A DNA stretch of 64,000 bases, taken from Hysterangium stoloniferum. Its lineage: Eukaryota > Basidiomycota > Agaricomycetes > Hysterangiales > Hysterangiaceae. Both the position numbers and the translations under genes were made by a program. The stretch spans positions 124,001 to 188,000 of the forward strand of contig WHVD01000094.1 of NCBI GenBank assembly GCA_015178975.1. The letters are read 5' to 3'. Under the pieces are notes generated by a model. That model was not told where the DNA came from. It worked only from the letters and a program-made list of their open reading frames with translations, and searched no databases. This document shows positions 9,133 through 20,195 of this stretch, in pieces (the first letter of the stretch is position 1; the number at the start of each line of letters is the position of its first letter).

Positions 9133-12100
9133 ATGCCGATATTTCGCAGGTTTCTTGTACTTTCGCTACCAACACTGAAACGCAGGACTCAATTGGAAGA
9201 AAAAGACACTCGCGATCAGGGGCAGATAAGCGAGCGGCAAAATCCGAGGAGCAATGTGGAAGACGTCCACCAAAGTCACTGTCTCCTTTCTTCCCTAACT
9301 ACTCGTTTTCACTCTCGACCACGTACAACCGTCATTTCGCAATTAGAAATAGGCATAAGCATTGCGACCGAGAATCACGGCCTCATCGAGGAACCAAGCG
9401 TTCCTGAAGCACGTATGCAGAGCAGCAGGAATCAAGTCAGCAATGCGTCGTTAAAACGTATGTCCTTTTTTATTTTATTTTAGTACTTTGTTACAGTTAA
9501 TATATGATAGGTATTACTGAGAGCTGGGACGACGATTATGAATTTCACGGAAACACAAACCACCACAAGTCTCGATCGACAGGGACCCCAGCAGAGACCT
9601 GGGATGACGCCAACGAGGATGGGCCCACGTCAAATCATAAAAGTAATCAATCTATAATCCCACCCAAACCACCCGGAACGGACGAAGAAGTGGACAGCTG
9701 GGGCTCTGGCTCAGACTGGTCCGGCGACGGCGACGTTGAGGATCTGACCAGGGACAGCTTCCCCAGAACCACTGTCGACTCCACCCTCGAACGCCAATCT
9801 ACATCCTCTTCTCGCTCCACCCGCCCTCATGACACTGGTTACTCAGCCGCCACACACTCCCCCTTCGCTTCACCAACCTCCAATGTCACCCCAATACGCT
9901 CACCCACATCAGGTTCATTTTTCTCCCGAATCAGTCCAGTCAGGAAATGGAAAGTACGCGACGATCGTACACCAAAAGCACCCCCGTCACAAGCTGCTAA
10001 ACAGGAGAAGAAAGACGGGCTGAAAGAGAAAGGTTATGGAAATGGAGAAAAGAAGAATGGGGACAAGTCAAGCACAGGTATGGGTTCCAAGTTTATCAAG
10101 AAGAGGGATTCCAAGGCCCAGATTGCCGACGCACCGTCCCAACGAAAGGAATCTTCCCCGTTGACTAGCCCACACTCTGCATTTTCTGCGCCGAAGAAGT
10201 CCAACATGTCTTCTCCCGTCTCTACGAAACACCCTCGACCTTTTATCCCGGCTCCTGTTCCGTCTTCTCATTCAACTACATCTCCCGCTTCTCCTCAGAC
10301 CAGAACATCCCTCCTTCCTCTAGCAATACCCGGCAGCAAATCACGCAGTCGTTCAAGCACCACGAGTACGCCCCTCCCAAAGCCACCACCTTCCTCCGTC
10401 TCTTCCTCCGCTCACAACACCCCTTTTGCATCAAATCCAAATTCAAGTCCAACCTCTCACATCAAGCCCAGCTCGAATATGCCACATCTCCGTCTCAGTC
10501 AGACTACCCCTCGCCGCTCATCTCTCGGCGATCTCAAGCTCAGGATCCCAGAGAGGATATCGCGTGCGCAAAGGGATATCAAACGTGATATGGGGGATGT
10601 TAAGGAATTCGCGGCGTGCGTTGAGCGTAAGTTTTTTGTCATTTCGGGTGCCGCTGTTTCGTTTCTATTGTGTGTTTGTGCGTGTGGTGAAGTGGGTTTT
10701 GTGGCAGATGGCGATCCCGTTTATATGGCTGCTCGTGTTTATGTGGAATAACGGCGGCTTGGAGCCTTGTTCCCCCTTTTCGTGTTTATACCCGTATTGG
10801 GGGTTGTCATCTCAGTTGTTGGGCCGTCATTACGTTACCTTTGTTCTTTTCCATGACTCTGTTATGACATATGTTAAGCGAATGAGATGCTCACGCCCGG
10901 CCATTTCCTTTTTGTAATCACAGAACTGCAAAACCTCCAACACGTCTACGCCATCATGCTCCGCAACCTCCGCGCCGTCCTTTCCGAATCCTCACTCGAG
11001 ACAGCATCCATCACATCGACACCCATCACACTCCCCGCTCGCACCGCCCCCTTCCCCCCAAAAAAGCGCCGCGAAACCCTCTTCACCTTGTCCCCATCCC
11101 CCTCCTCCTCTTCGCACAGCTCCCCCCACAAACACGCAAACCAGAATCCCAAATTCACAAAACGCAAATTCTCCCTCTCCCTCGCGGCCTCCCCTCCCAA
11201 GTTCTTCCTCGCGCCGACACCGCCACCAGGCCCAGAAGCGACGCCTTACGCTGCGGCCCTGGACAGGCTAGACGCGACGTATGGTATTTGGTGGGAATGC
11301 GCGGAGGTTCTTATTGAACTTGGGGGGCGGCGGGATCCTGAGGGCGTGGACCACTGGGACCGCGATTGGGACTGGGACTGGGACATGGACGGAGACACGG
11401 ACGTGGGCGTGGAGGCGGGCGCCGGTGCACGTGCAGGTGTCTCCGGCGGACGTGGACGTGGACTCGAGGGACTCGGGCTCGCAGCGGGCATGACGCGCGG
11501 AAAACGGCCACGTGCCGTGACGCTCGGCGCGGGGGAAGAGGGCATGATGATCGGCACGGCAGCGGCAGGCGTGTCACCACCGATTATGATCGATTCGGAT
11601 TCTGGCTCTGGACCGCCGCGTGCGAGTCCGCGAAAGCCTGCACAGTGGCGCGCGACGACGGGGAGGAGGAAGGGGTCTGCGAGGGAACTGACGACGAGGC
11701 AGGTGGCGCTTCTGAGGGGTATGCTTGAAGCGGGGGCTGGGGGCATGGGTGGTGGTGGTAGTGGGAGCGATAAGGCGTGGGATCCGCGGTTGATAGATTG
11801 TGAGGGGGGTACAGCGGGGAGTGTGAAAGTTGGAAAGGGGAAGAGTACGGCGAGGGGAATTCGGGATATTTGGAAAGGGTTTAGGCGTGGAGGAGGAGTG
11901 GCAGCAGCAGCGGACGCCAGCCCGACTCCTAGCCCGGGAAGCGCGCAGAGGGACCGAGGATCAACCAGCTATGACTCGTCAACGTCAACGTCGGAATCTG
12001 TCACCTCCCCGCCACCTCTCGGACTTGGCGCGCGTCCGCCGCGCACGCCATCACCTTCGAAATCCAATGCAAATGCGAACCCGACATCGACTGCAATGTC

Positions 12101-12926
12101 GAGGTCGAGGTCTATCTCTAAATTCGGATCGACGTCAAAGCCCACGGGAACGGTCACGGCCGCTGCAACGGCTGAGAATGCTGTTGTGTCACGGAAGAAG
12201 CAGCCTTTGAGGCGGCCGAGTTTGGCGGGGATCTTTGGGATCGGGCAGAAGCCGTCGACTGCGAGTCTCAAAGCTCACCTGGGCGCGGGTTCGGGCGCGG
12301 GGTTGCAGATGATGGGCGATAACGATGCGAAGATGATGACGGAGAGGGACGAATCGTCGTCGGATTGGGATCGCGTGGATCTTAGTCTTGACGATGAGAT
12401 GAATCTCGACTTGGGAGGTGGTGGAAGAAGGACCCTCAGACTCCCGAATGCTGTACAGGCTGCTCCTTCAACCACCGGTGCCGATTCTGGCACCAACTCC
12501 AAAGCAGCGTCTACCATACGACTTCATCCCGTCCCCGTACACTCTGCCCATTGGGATTCTTCATCGCCAGAAAAGCCAACCCACAGCCACAAGCCAAAAC
12601 TGTCCCTCCAGCCTACACGCGACCCTAATCCCAACTACCTATTCGTATCGTCGTCCGACGACCTCTCCACTCCCACCTCGCCCACTTCTTCCCCGCTTCG
12701 TCGTTCTGCTTCACAATCTGCCTCCCGCACTTTCGAGGCACCCGTGCTGGCACCCTTACCCTCGCCGCGTCCCACCGCTGATCTAACTGCCATCTCGCTC
12801 ACACGGCTCGCGTTGACACCGGAGAATATCAGGCCGCTTTTAGGTCATGCGAGGGATATTAGTACGCATTTGAATGAGTGTATTGGGGAAGTGAGGGGGA
12901 TGATGGGTGGTGTGGCTGTTGTGTAA
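9133..12926 (+). CDS. Large, low-complexity regulatory-type protein (1147 aa), possibly Byr4/Bfa1-like
   Basis: Exons 9133-9457, 9511-10626 and 10924-12926 join in frame (3444 nt including the stop). Intron 1 is 53 nt (GTATGT...ATAG). Intron 2 is 297 nt (GTAAGT...CACAG), unusually long for this window. The protein is mostly Ser/Pro/Thr-rich and disordered. An acidic ITESWDDDYEF motif lies at about residues 110-120, followed by a second WDDANEDG. A conserved-looking helical segment spans the exon 2/3 junction (VKEFAACVEQLQNLQHVYAI), and the protein ends in an amphipathic segment (ARDISTHLNECIGEVRGMM). Repeated WD dipeptides occur near 11350-11400. WDDD-type acidic motifs in a disordered scaffold recall fungal Byr4/Bfa1, the GAP scaffold of septation/mitotic-exit signalling; this is a guess from motifs only. 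GC content is far above the flanks. The start could lie in an upstream exon. Confidence 0.7.
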
Positions 12927-13419
12927 ATCACATCACCCAAGTTTGTCTCCACCTTGTTTTTTTCCGTCTTTCATTTTTCTTTTCCTTCTCTTGTTTATTC
13001 CCATTTTTCATGGATTTTATCATCATCTGTGGTAATTATTTGACTTGCTACGTTTTTTATTCAAGCAGCTGTCTTATATCATTTACACTACACCCTGGTA
13101 TACTCTTTCCTGCTCATGACTTGTTCCCGTTTTCATAATTCCCACATCAGTTACGTTTTCCTCTGGACCTCGAATTATTACGATCACGACTTTGATTTTA
13201 CGGACCAATGCAATCCTAGACCAACTCATCCTACACACCAGCTCTGACATCATATGTATTTCAGATGTTTTCTCTTTGTCTCCGACTTGCATAATGGATG
13301 GAGAATGGATTTTATTAATAATGTGGTATCGGTGTGATGAATTGACGTAAGCCTCGGTTTTGAATGGCTTTTTTGGAGAGATGATCACTGTTGATCAACC
13401 CGGTGTTCGGCCTTGGTTT
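12927..13419. other. 3' flank of the large gene
   Basis: Pyrimidine-rich sequence directly after the stop (TTGTTTTTTTCCGTCTTTC and similar), typical of a 3' untranslated region. No gene is supported. This flank has a decayed duplicate at 2580-2650 and 4745-5045. Confidence 0.5.
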
Positions 13420-13531
13420 TTGGTGCAGATTCCGCCGAAGGGTAGGGCCGCCGCGACGATATCCGTAGAGGACTGATCCAATTCTATGTATCACTGCCAG
13501 GTGAATCATGGCCTGTGGATGGCCTAGTTTG

Positions 13532-13773
13532 TTGAAATAAGATCTTAAAAGCTCGTGAATCTCAAACAATGACGAATATAATTTCCGTTCGACCCTCTGT
13601 GTCTCGTAGGAGGCAAACGGATAGCATAAATACAATAAATCTATACTAGTTATATACGCCTTGAGAACAATAGACGTATGGCAACAAAGGGTTAAGCCAA
13701 ACTCAAAAGAACAATAAGGTGGCAAATTGCCGGTGTGGCACCTTGTGCATGCTCGCACAGCCCTATATTCCAA
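13532..13773 (-). repeat. LTR (242 bp) of the TRIM-like unit
   Basis: Read on the minus strand it begins TGTTGGAATATAGGG and ends TCTTATTTCAACA, giving TG...CA ends with short terminal inversions (TGTTG/CAACA). A TATA-like GTATATAACTAG lies in the middle. It is preceded by the purine-rich GAGGGAGTG, as expected for a 3' LTR. The two flanks do not form a target-site duplication, so it is not an isolated solo LTR. Confidence 0.55.
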
Positions 13774-13918
13774 CACACTCCCTCGAGCAAAACAAGGTGC
13801 CAACAGCACTTCTTGAAATCGGCGGCTGAATCACTTCAACTTCTCCTCAGTCACTCCGAAAATCCTCCAAAAAACTCTCTTCTTCTTCAATACTTCCCAA
13901 ATCCCTCTAAAATCTTCA

Positions 13919-14075
13919 GCAGGCCCGCTCAAGGCACTACCTGGTCTTCTGGAGGCCCGCTCAAGGCACTCCCTGGTTTTCTGGAGACCCACTCAAGGAA
14001 CTCCCTGGTTTTCTGGAGACCCGCTCAAGGCACTCCCTGGTTTTCTGAAAGCCCACTCAAGGCACTCCCTCGACA
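13919..14075. repeat. Minisatellite, 31-32 bp unit x about 4.5-5
   Basis: Tandem units with the core GCTCAAGGCACTCCCTGG followed by TTTTCTGGAGACCC are visible at 13921, 13953, 13985, 14017 and (partial) 14049. They differ by a few transitions. The array sits in the internal region of the TRIM-like unit next to its purine tract. Confidence 0.8.
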
Positions 14076-14439
14076 AGGCTTCTGCCCCCAAAGGGTAGGG
14101 CCGCCGCGTGCTAAGCCGTACGATATCTGTAAAGGAGTTGATCCAATTCTATGTATCACCGCCAAGTGAATCACGACCTGTGGATGGCCCATTTCAGCTC
14201 GGCCTGCCAGACATACCTCTAGGGTTGTTGGGATAGGTGATAGAGAGAAAAAGAAGTCACCAGGAGTGTCCAAAACACAGACTGAGACTCAAACTTGAAT
14301 GACTTGCAGTGGTAGATTGCCAACACAGATAATGTTACAGTAAGTGCATATGGGTGGGTACATATGGGTCTGAACCACACACAGCTAAATGGATTAATTG
14401 TTGAAGTGTGCCTTGGTGACAGGGTCTAGTGGGATAGCT

Positions 14440-14592
14440 AATAGTATGTCTTGATGTATGTACATATGCCATCTTGTGTCAACTGATAATCTTGCTGATA
14501 TGTTCACTAAGCAGCTCTTTCACATTAAACATGAACAATGCATTGTTCTTCATCTATGCACAGGGGTTCCACTCAGCCAAGGGGAGTGTTGT
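14440..14592 (+). pseudogene. Copia RNase H C-terminal remnant
   Basis: The frame starting near 14458 reads HLVSTDNLADMFTKQL, the characteristic end of Ty1/Copia RNase H (compare TSSDNLADMFMKPL at 45114 and QTDEMPADILTKALP in the intact element). It is followed by the purine tract AAGGGGAG at about 14580-14590, and then an LTR begins. The rest of the polyprotein is absent. Confidence 0.7.
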
Positions 14593-14818
14593 AAATTAAG
14601 GCTCACCTGTACTCACAATGAGGATGCATCTGGAGTGACAAGGTTTTTTTTAACATGATTATGTCTTACAACCATTTCTTATATTTCATTGTCTCACATT
14701 TTTTTTCTCTTCTCCCCTGAGTCAGATTGATTTTTATTGTTTCCAATACAGTATAATTACTAGCCATGTGATACACCACACCCTCAGTCAATTCTCACCT
14801 TACATCACTGGGAAAAGC
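14593..14818 (+). repeat. Truncated 3' LTR of the Copia remnant
   Basis: Begins TGTTGTAAATTAAGGCTCACCTG directly after the purine tract. It resembles the LTR at 45219-45467 (TGTTGAATTTTAGGCTCTTGC) and so belongs to the family J group. It is cut off by the family A LTR at 14819. Confidence 0.55.
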
Positions 14819-15425
14819 TGTTAGGATATGTACAGGGCGGGTCTCCAGAGAAACCCACGGGATATCCAGTAGGACTTGGCTTCAGCTTATAGGCTGTGCC
14901 CTCGCTAGATCATGTTGTCCAATTTCAGACAGGTGGACGGGAATCCCAGGGAGTCCGGGTGGGGTCATGGGTCATGAGTCGTAAGTCAGAGGTCATGGTT
15001 GTGAGTCGAGATAGGTGAGAGAGATAGATGTGCTGGAGCCTGTGGGCTCCGACTAGTGTGAGCGGTGTGATTCAAGTAGGGGTTTAGAGTGGAAAATGTA
15101 TTAGATTACTGGGGGGAATCTAAGCTGATTTTCTGACTGGATTGTATGTACAACATCTGCCAGTTTAAATAGACTGTGGAGCGAATGTCATACCAAATCC
15201 AGTAATGATGAAATGAAATGAGCAAAACATAAAACAGGAATAGTAAACACCAATTTAGTGTTAGGAACAGGATGGAATGGAGCAGAGTCTGAATAGTGAC
15301 AAATCATAAACCATAACAGGAAATGGAGTGGGAGTGGAGTCCGAATTGTGACAGGTCATTTGACTAAAATGGGAACAGGGCTCTGTTAGAGAGGTGACGG
15401 GTTTTCTGAGTGGGGTCTGGTGACT
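14819..15425 (-). repeat. LTR, family A, truncated (copy A2)
   Basis: Starts TGTTAGGATATG and follows the family A order: hairpin region, shared motif at 14876, GAGCC(T/C)GTGGGCTCC, the TATA region near 15170, and U3 up to GGGGTCTGGTGAC. It then stops abruptly at an oppositely oriented family A LTR. Most CpG sites are lost. Confidence 0.7.
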
Positions 15426-15932
15426 TGTTACAACCGGACAAATCCCGCCGGACTCCGGGCACTAACTCGTACGCCCCCACGCGCTACAAGCACCAATCGT
15501 CTGTTTATAGGATTTCCCGCCCGGACTCCGTTACGTCAAGACTCTTATGTTCGACCTCAATAAGACACATATCAGTCACCGGACTTCCCCCGGACCCCGT
15601 CTCTGTCTATGTCCGTCTTCGTCCCACGCATCAGTCACTGGAACCCGCTTAGAATCCCGTCACCGCTCTAATCGAGCCCCGTTCCCGTTCTAGTCAAATG
15701 ACCTGTCACGATTTAGGACTCCGCTCCCGCTCCGTTTCCCGTTATGGGTTATGCTTTGTCACGATTCGGACTCCGCTCCGTTCCGTCCCGTTCCTAACAC
15801 CAATTTGGTGTTTACTATTCCCGTTTTATGTTTTGCTCGTTTCGTCTCATTATTACTGGATTCGGTATGTCATGCATTCCACGGTCTATATAAACTGGCA
15901 GATGTTGTACATACAATCCAGTCAGAAAATAC
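15426..15932 (+). repeat. LTR, family A, truncated (copy A3, CpG-rich)
   Basis: Begins TGTTACAACCGG, the true U3 start of the family, and runs to CAGATGTTGTACATACAATC, losing R/U5. It keeps many more CpG dinucleotides than copies A2, A5 or A7, so it looks younger or protected from CpG decay. Confidence 0.65.
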
Positions 15933-16021
15933 TGTTAGGATACACACTCAGGCTGGGTTTCCGGAGAAACCCGCGGGATATCCGGTAGGACTTGGCTTCA
16001 GCTTATAGGCTGCGCCCTCGC
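15933..16021 (-). repeat. LTR end fragment, family A (copy A4)
   Basis: Only the terminal 89 bp are present: TGTTAGGATACAC, the GGGTTTC/GAAACCC hairpin, CCCGCGGGATATCC, and the shared motif ending GCGCCCTCGC. Confidence 0.65.
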
Positions 16022-16061
16022 TTAGGATCTCCAAAGATCCCTAACTAATTTTAACTCTTAT

Positions 16062-16735
16062 GGAGGATATCTGAAAACTATTAAGTATACCAAATTCTAA
16101 TACACTCTAAAGGTCATTTAAACATCTGGGATGTGATTCAAACATAATTTGGTTTTTAAAACTTTCAAAAAGTTTTAAACTCTCTTGTACATTACAAACT
16201 AAAAAATCTTTCTGGATACAAGTAGACAATAAAAAAAATTAGTAGTTTGAAACACTAATACTTTTAAAAAATAGATACTTTTAGATAGTCCATTCCATGG
16301 GTATGTATATCATTGGCACCTCTAAATACATATGTATTACTTTGGAATGGATCTGTCAATCTGAACAGATTTCTACTTGATTCAACATACCCAGAATATA
16401 TAGGGGGTTTACTTAATAAAGACAGCTGTGGTATGAAAAATTTCCAATAGTATTTTACATATTTTACATGGAAATAACTACATTACAACTTTTAAAAAAC
16501 AAAGTACTAATAAAAGTATTAGTAGGCATCTGTAAAAGGAAGGAAATTATATACAATGGAATTTGTTAAATAGCTATGGGTTGTATCAGATGTAATATGG
16601 TGAACTATTTCTGATGGTTGTTTTTTGATGATATAATTGTTTCAGAATAGATATCACTATTTAAAGATGGAGTTTTGTAAAAATAAGACTTTTATTAGTA
16701 AATATTTGAGATTATAGTAATTATAAACACCCTCC
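16062..16735. mobile_element. Full-length MITE-like DNA element, copy 1 (674 bp)
   Basis: Bounded by GGAGG...CCTCC with a 3 bp TAT duplication (16059-16061, 16736-16738). It is the reverse complement of 23114-23788 over its whole length with only scattered differences, so both ends are supported by comparison. It is very AT-rich and has no open frame. The 3 bp duplication is compatible with PIF/Harbinger or CMC/EnSpm-type transposition, but the terminal inverted repeats are only about 5 bp and the superfamily cannot be assigned. It contains TATTACTTTGGAATGGATC and several short palindromes. Confidence 0.8.
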
Positions 16736-16799
16736 TATAAGAATTCAATGAATGATTGTTAGAGTTTATATAAGGTAAGGCTCTACTAAGGATCCTAAA

Positions 16800-17000
16800 A
16801 TTCTTAGGAGAGTGGAACTATCCTGGTGCATGTCGACTGAGGTATGTTACCCATTATTTTTGTTATGCAACATACTCACCATTCTGAGTAGATATTATAT
16901 TTGTTATAGATATTATTTAATATTAGTCGATTATCACCTTATGTGTCAACTGAGATATTATATTTATTATACCTATTCACACACTATCAGATGGATGATA
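16800..17000 (+). repeat. Degenerate LTR tail, family J
   Basis: GTCGACTGAGGTATGTTACCC at about 16833 and TGTGTCAACTGAGATATTATA at about 16941 match the 3' end of the family J LTRs (45450, 18115). Neither copy has definable ends. Confidence 0.4.
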
Positions 17001-17202
17001 GAGTAATTCTTTGACAATGTGGTTGGATTACAGAAAATAAACTACATAGAACTTACATCATCAGAGAAAGAGTAAGCAAAAATTGAAGATAGTTTCATTC
17101 AGGGACAGTAAATTCACAAACACACCAATGACAAAAGGATCCTACACTTGTGCCAGCTGTTGGAAAAACATTGAGTTGATGCATGCAAATAACTCCGCAC
17201 CT

Positions 17203-17750
17203 TACTGCCCCACAACATTGGTTTCTGCCTTGATATACCTAACAATTTCCTGCATCTTCTTGAGTCCATCCTGAGACAAGATGTCTAAATCCCGCTGCCC
17301 CCCCAAGAAGTCGGGTGGCAAAATATGATCTGCATTGGGGCGTCTGACAAAGTGAGGTGTGATTTCACCTGTGACTTTATGGCCACAATAAATGTGAAGG
17401 GAAGTTTCCAGTGGGCTCGACCTGTATGGGCAGGGGGTGGGGCAATTGAGTAGCATTCTGCCAATCTGTCATCCTTAATCTCTGTGATGAGGACTGGTTT
17501 CTGCTCGTGATTCAAAACCACCATAAAGATAATAAAGTCTACGGCATCACACACAGAAGTTTTATCGGGGGGCAGTCCATGGGGCAAGCAAGAAGGTGAA
17601 GGAGGCTTCAATCACAGTGTAGTTGAAGAGCTGGTCATAAGGGCCATAATAACGAGATTCGAGTGGTGCGTCTTGGTTACAACTGAATTGAAGATGTTGA
17701 GTAAGCCTTGTGGCCAGTTCATGTCGGTGGAGAAGGGCATGATTCTAGCA
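17203..17750 (-). pseudogene. PD-(D/E)XK nuclease-like gene, frameshifted
   Basis: Read on the minus strand, successive frames give RYYGPYDQLFNYTV (about 17640), then VDFIIFMVV...KPVLITEIKDD, then YCGHKVTGEITPHFV and DLDILSQDGLKKMQEIVRYI. The D...E-x-K spacing (VDF...LITEIKDD) is that of a restriction-endonuclease-like fold, and the pattern resembles an uncharacterised protein family common in mushroom genomes (from memory, unverified). The parts lie in different frames without convincing introns, so the copy is broken. It is not closely related to the nuclease-like ORF at 20.2-20.8 kb. Confidence 0.5.
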
Positions 17751-17846
17751 TGTCTGTATCAGTAATGATCTATTACAAGTGCCAGTCAAGTGTATACCAA
17801 AGTTCTGGGCAGTGGGGAAGTTGAAGTTGTTTTGATTAGACAAATT

Positions 17847-18141
17847 TGTTGAAATAGGCTCCTGCACTCTAATCCTATGTCAAGTTGATGTCAAGCTTAC
17901 ACGGCCATACCAGGACATGTTGTCCCTGACATGTTACTAATGGTTGAAGCTTATATTAGCAACAACCTATTTAACTGCTACAGTTGCTATCCCATACCTC
18001 AGTTGAACCATTACATGTATCGACTAACTACTGTTACTTTCATGATGCGTTATTTATCTAAAGCCTACTGTAGTGAATTTAATTACAGGTAATAAATATA
18101 GTCGAACCATTATGTGTATCGACTGAGTGTATTTCATTACA
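17847..18141 (+). repeat. Solo LTR, family J (295 bp)
   Basis: Begins TGTTGAAATAGGCTCCTGCACTC, ends TTTCATTACA, and is flanked by AAATT on both sides (17842-17846 and 18142-18146). It aligns with the Copia 3' LTR at 45219-45467. Internally the segment GAACCATTA(C/T)(A/G)TGTATCGACT occurs twice (about 18005 and 18106), which explains the longer length. Confidence 0.75.
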
Positions 18142-18659
18142 AAATTACATTTGTCCGAGTTCTTTAGTGATCATAGGTTTCACCCAATGTCACACTGTGA
18201 CAATCTCCCCTATTGTTCACCAGCACTTTTCCCCTTCTCTTTGTCTCTGTTCCTTTGTCTCCCATCTCACAGGATGATTGCAGCATCTGTGATAGTTCTT
18301 TTTATTTCCCACCCACCATCCCTCTTTCACATTTTCTACAACTCTTAGTTTCTTTGTACCTTAACTAGTCTCATGTAGTGTCCTGTGCCTGCTGCCATGG
18401 ATGCCTGTCTGTCATCTGTGGTTGCAGCTGGCTCCCGCTTTAGACCACAACATAATGTTGTGCACCAGACCAGAGTGAGATAAAGACAACTATGCTTTAA
18501 ACAGGTGATCCTGATCACACATGACTTATATTGAGCTTCATTTCTCAACTGTCTGGTCTTTCTGTGTCTTTTGCCAAATAGAGTTGTGTAGGGTATTGGC
18601 TGATATGATCCCATTAGATCTAAAACAATAAAGATAAATACTCTTATTTTTGTCTATAA

Positions 18660-18905
18660 ATAATTCAGAATTATTGTGATTCTGCTCATGGCAAAATGAA
18701 AAAAAATAGTTTACTTTGACCATGCACAGTGGGCTGATGCCTGATTTAACCCACGTATGCCCAAACTATCACCAAACCTATCATGTCAGATGGTGATTCA
18801 CTGACTGACACATTGATTGGTACAAGTACTTATTATAAGCTTATTGAACCATTGTACATAGTTTGTGCATTGACATTAAGCCAACCCACATTATTTTTTG
18901 AGAGA
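18660..18905 (+). repeat. Degenerate LTR fragment, family H
   Basis: GACCATGC, ATCATGTCAGATGGTGATTCACTGACTGACACATTGATTG and ACTTATTATAAGCTTATTGAACC blocks follow the order of the 271 bp LTRs of the intact Copia element and of the solo LTR at 28551. The 5' part is missing. Confidence 0.5.
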
Positions 18906-20195
18906 AAGTAAATGGAATTTTATACCTTGATCTATTTTAAGAAAATGCATCAGGCTGTGCAGGACACTTGGCAACCACTATTCATTGCTTGAATAAATAT
19001 CTATACAAACTGCCCAGCATTTCCTGATCTTCCAAGTTCGGATGCATGGTTCCTACATAATGCTATCGATGGTATTTTTGGCGCTAAATTGTTCCTTACC
19101 ACTTTAGGTTTACTCTACACTACCACCGAATCCAAGCACTTCAAATAAATCATTACTTCTACAATGTTGATGAATCCCCTCGGTTTCATGAAACCAATTG
19201 TGGTCCTAAGCGGGATCACTCTGACGGCCCGGTGATCTTGTACCTGCTGTTGATTACACAGTTGAACTTCATGCTATCTATGTTTCCCGGCATTATTTCC
19301 ATTTCCACTTGGATATTTCCAGACAGCATTTCAAATGCTCAGTACATGTATCTACCCTTCTTTCTTGCATTGCACCATGCTCACATTACTGCCACTGCAC
19401 CTACATAAACACCACCTCGAAAATATTCTTATCAGTTATTCTTCACCAGAAAAAGCCAAAACACGCAGTTCAAGGTGTTGGATATACTGACTGTCGTCAG
19501 TATATTAACAACTTGAACAGGCTGTGTGCTAGATGTACTGGTGAGGGATAATAATAAAATCTTCCCGAGGCAGTGATAACACCCAGTGAGTTGTATGAAG
19601 TAAGTAGCACTGTCATTTGTAACGGATTGTAGGAACTGGACTTCGGCACAGCACGATGCCCCGATGGTGCATCTTTAATTTCGTTGGATTGGCAGAAGCG
19701 AATCTTAAGTACAAAGGCTGTATGTACAGTCACGAGCTCGCTTTGATAAAATTCATTGACCAACCGCGGCTTCCTGTGACTGAAGACTGCATCACAGATG
19801 AATAACAACAGATGGATATTGCGCCGAAACTTCTGAAAGTAATATATATATAAATGATGGGAGTGACACCAGCGCTCAATAGCTATAGCCGCAGGTGAGC
19901 GTAGTATCCTGGGAATGCGGTGGAGAATATGTTGGGAGGGATTTGAAGAGCGGCTGGTGAGGCGATGTCTACAAAGGAGGTATGACAAAAGAGATCATCG
20001 TGGCTCATTTCTTCCGTCTTTAGTGATCTCCTCTCGTACACCGCATAATGTTGCGAAATATTTATTTCCAGATTTATCTTAGGCAATTTAGGCCCTACAT
20101 CATGATAGTTGTCAACTCGAATCACTGTAGCACATATAGCATAAGTTATGACATTGGGCCCAGGATATTACTGTGGAGTATGTGTGGAAAGGGTA
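18906..20195. other. No intact gene seen
   Basis: Several short frames exist on both strands (for example 19497-19988 minus), but none carries a motif or joins across convincing introns. The part near 19.6-20.0 kb has a more genic composition and may be a decayed neighbour of the nuclease ORF. Confidence 0.4.

Larger units (their letters stand above)
13420..14190 (-). mobile_element. TRIM-like LTR unit (LTR with short non-coding internal region)
   Basis: On the minus strand the order is an internal segment of about 417 bp (14190 to 13774), a polypurine stretch GAGGGAGTG, an LTR (13773 to 13532, 242 bp), and a second partial copy of the internal start (13531 to 13420). The two internal starts are about 110 bp direct repeats sharing GGTAGGGCCGCCGCG, GATCCAATTCTATGTATCAC and TGTGGATGGCC. 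This is the pattern expected when LTR-internal-LTR units recombine. No protein signature is seen in the internal part, so a small non-autonomous element is the simplest reading. A primer-binding site was not identified and the second LTR is missing, so the call is tentative. Confidence 0.4.

Noticed and set aside
10426-10917. 163-codon ORF spanning intron 2 of the large gene
   Set aside because: It runs through a GT-AG intron in the wrong frame, and its sequence shows no family resemblance.
11246-12517. Several 80-166 codon ORFs antisense to, or out of frame with, the 9.1-12.9 kb gene
   Set aside because: GC-rich coding DNA with few stops produces such shadows. Only the plus-strand frame joins three exons with consistent phases.
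13315-13809. 164-codon minus-strand ORF
   Set aside because: It is entirely LTR and flanking repeat sequence; the 110 bp direct repeat explains the protein similarity to 14025-14273.
19497-19988. 163-codon minus-strand ORF
   Set aside because: No motif, no splice partner and non-ATG start. Left as part of an unassigned region.
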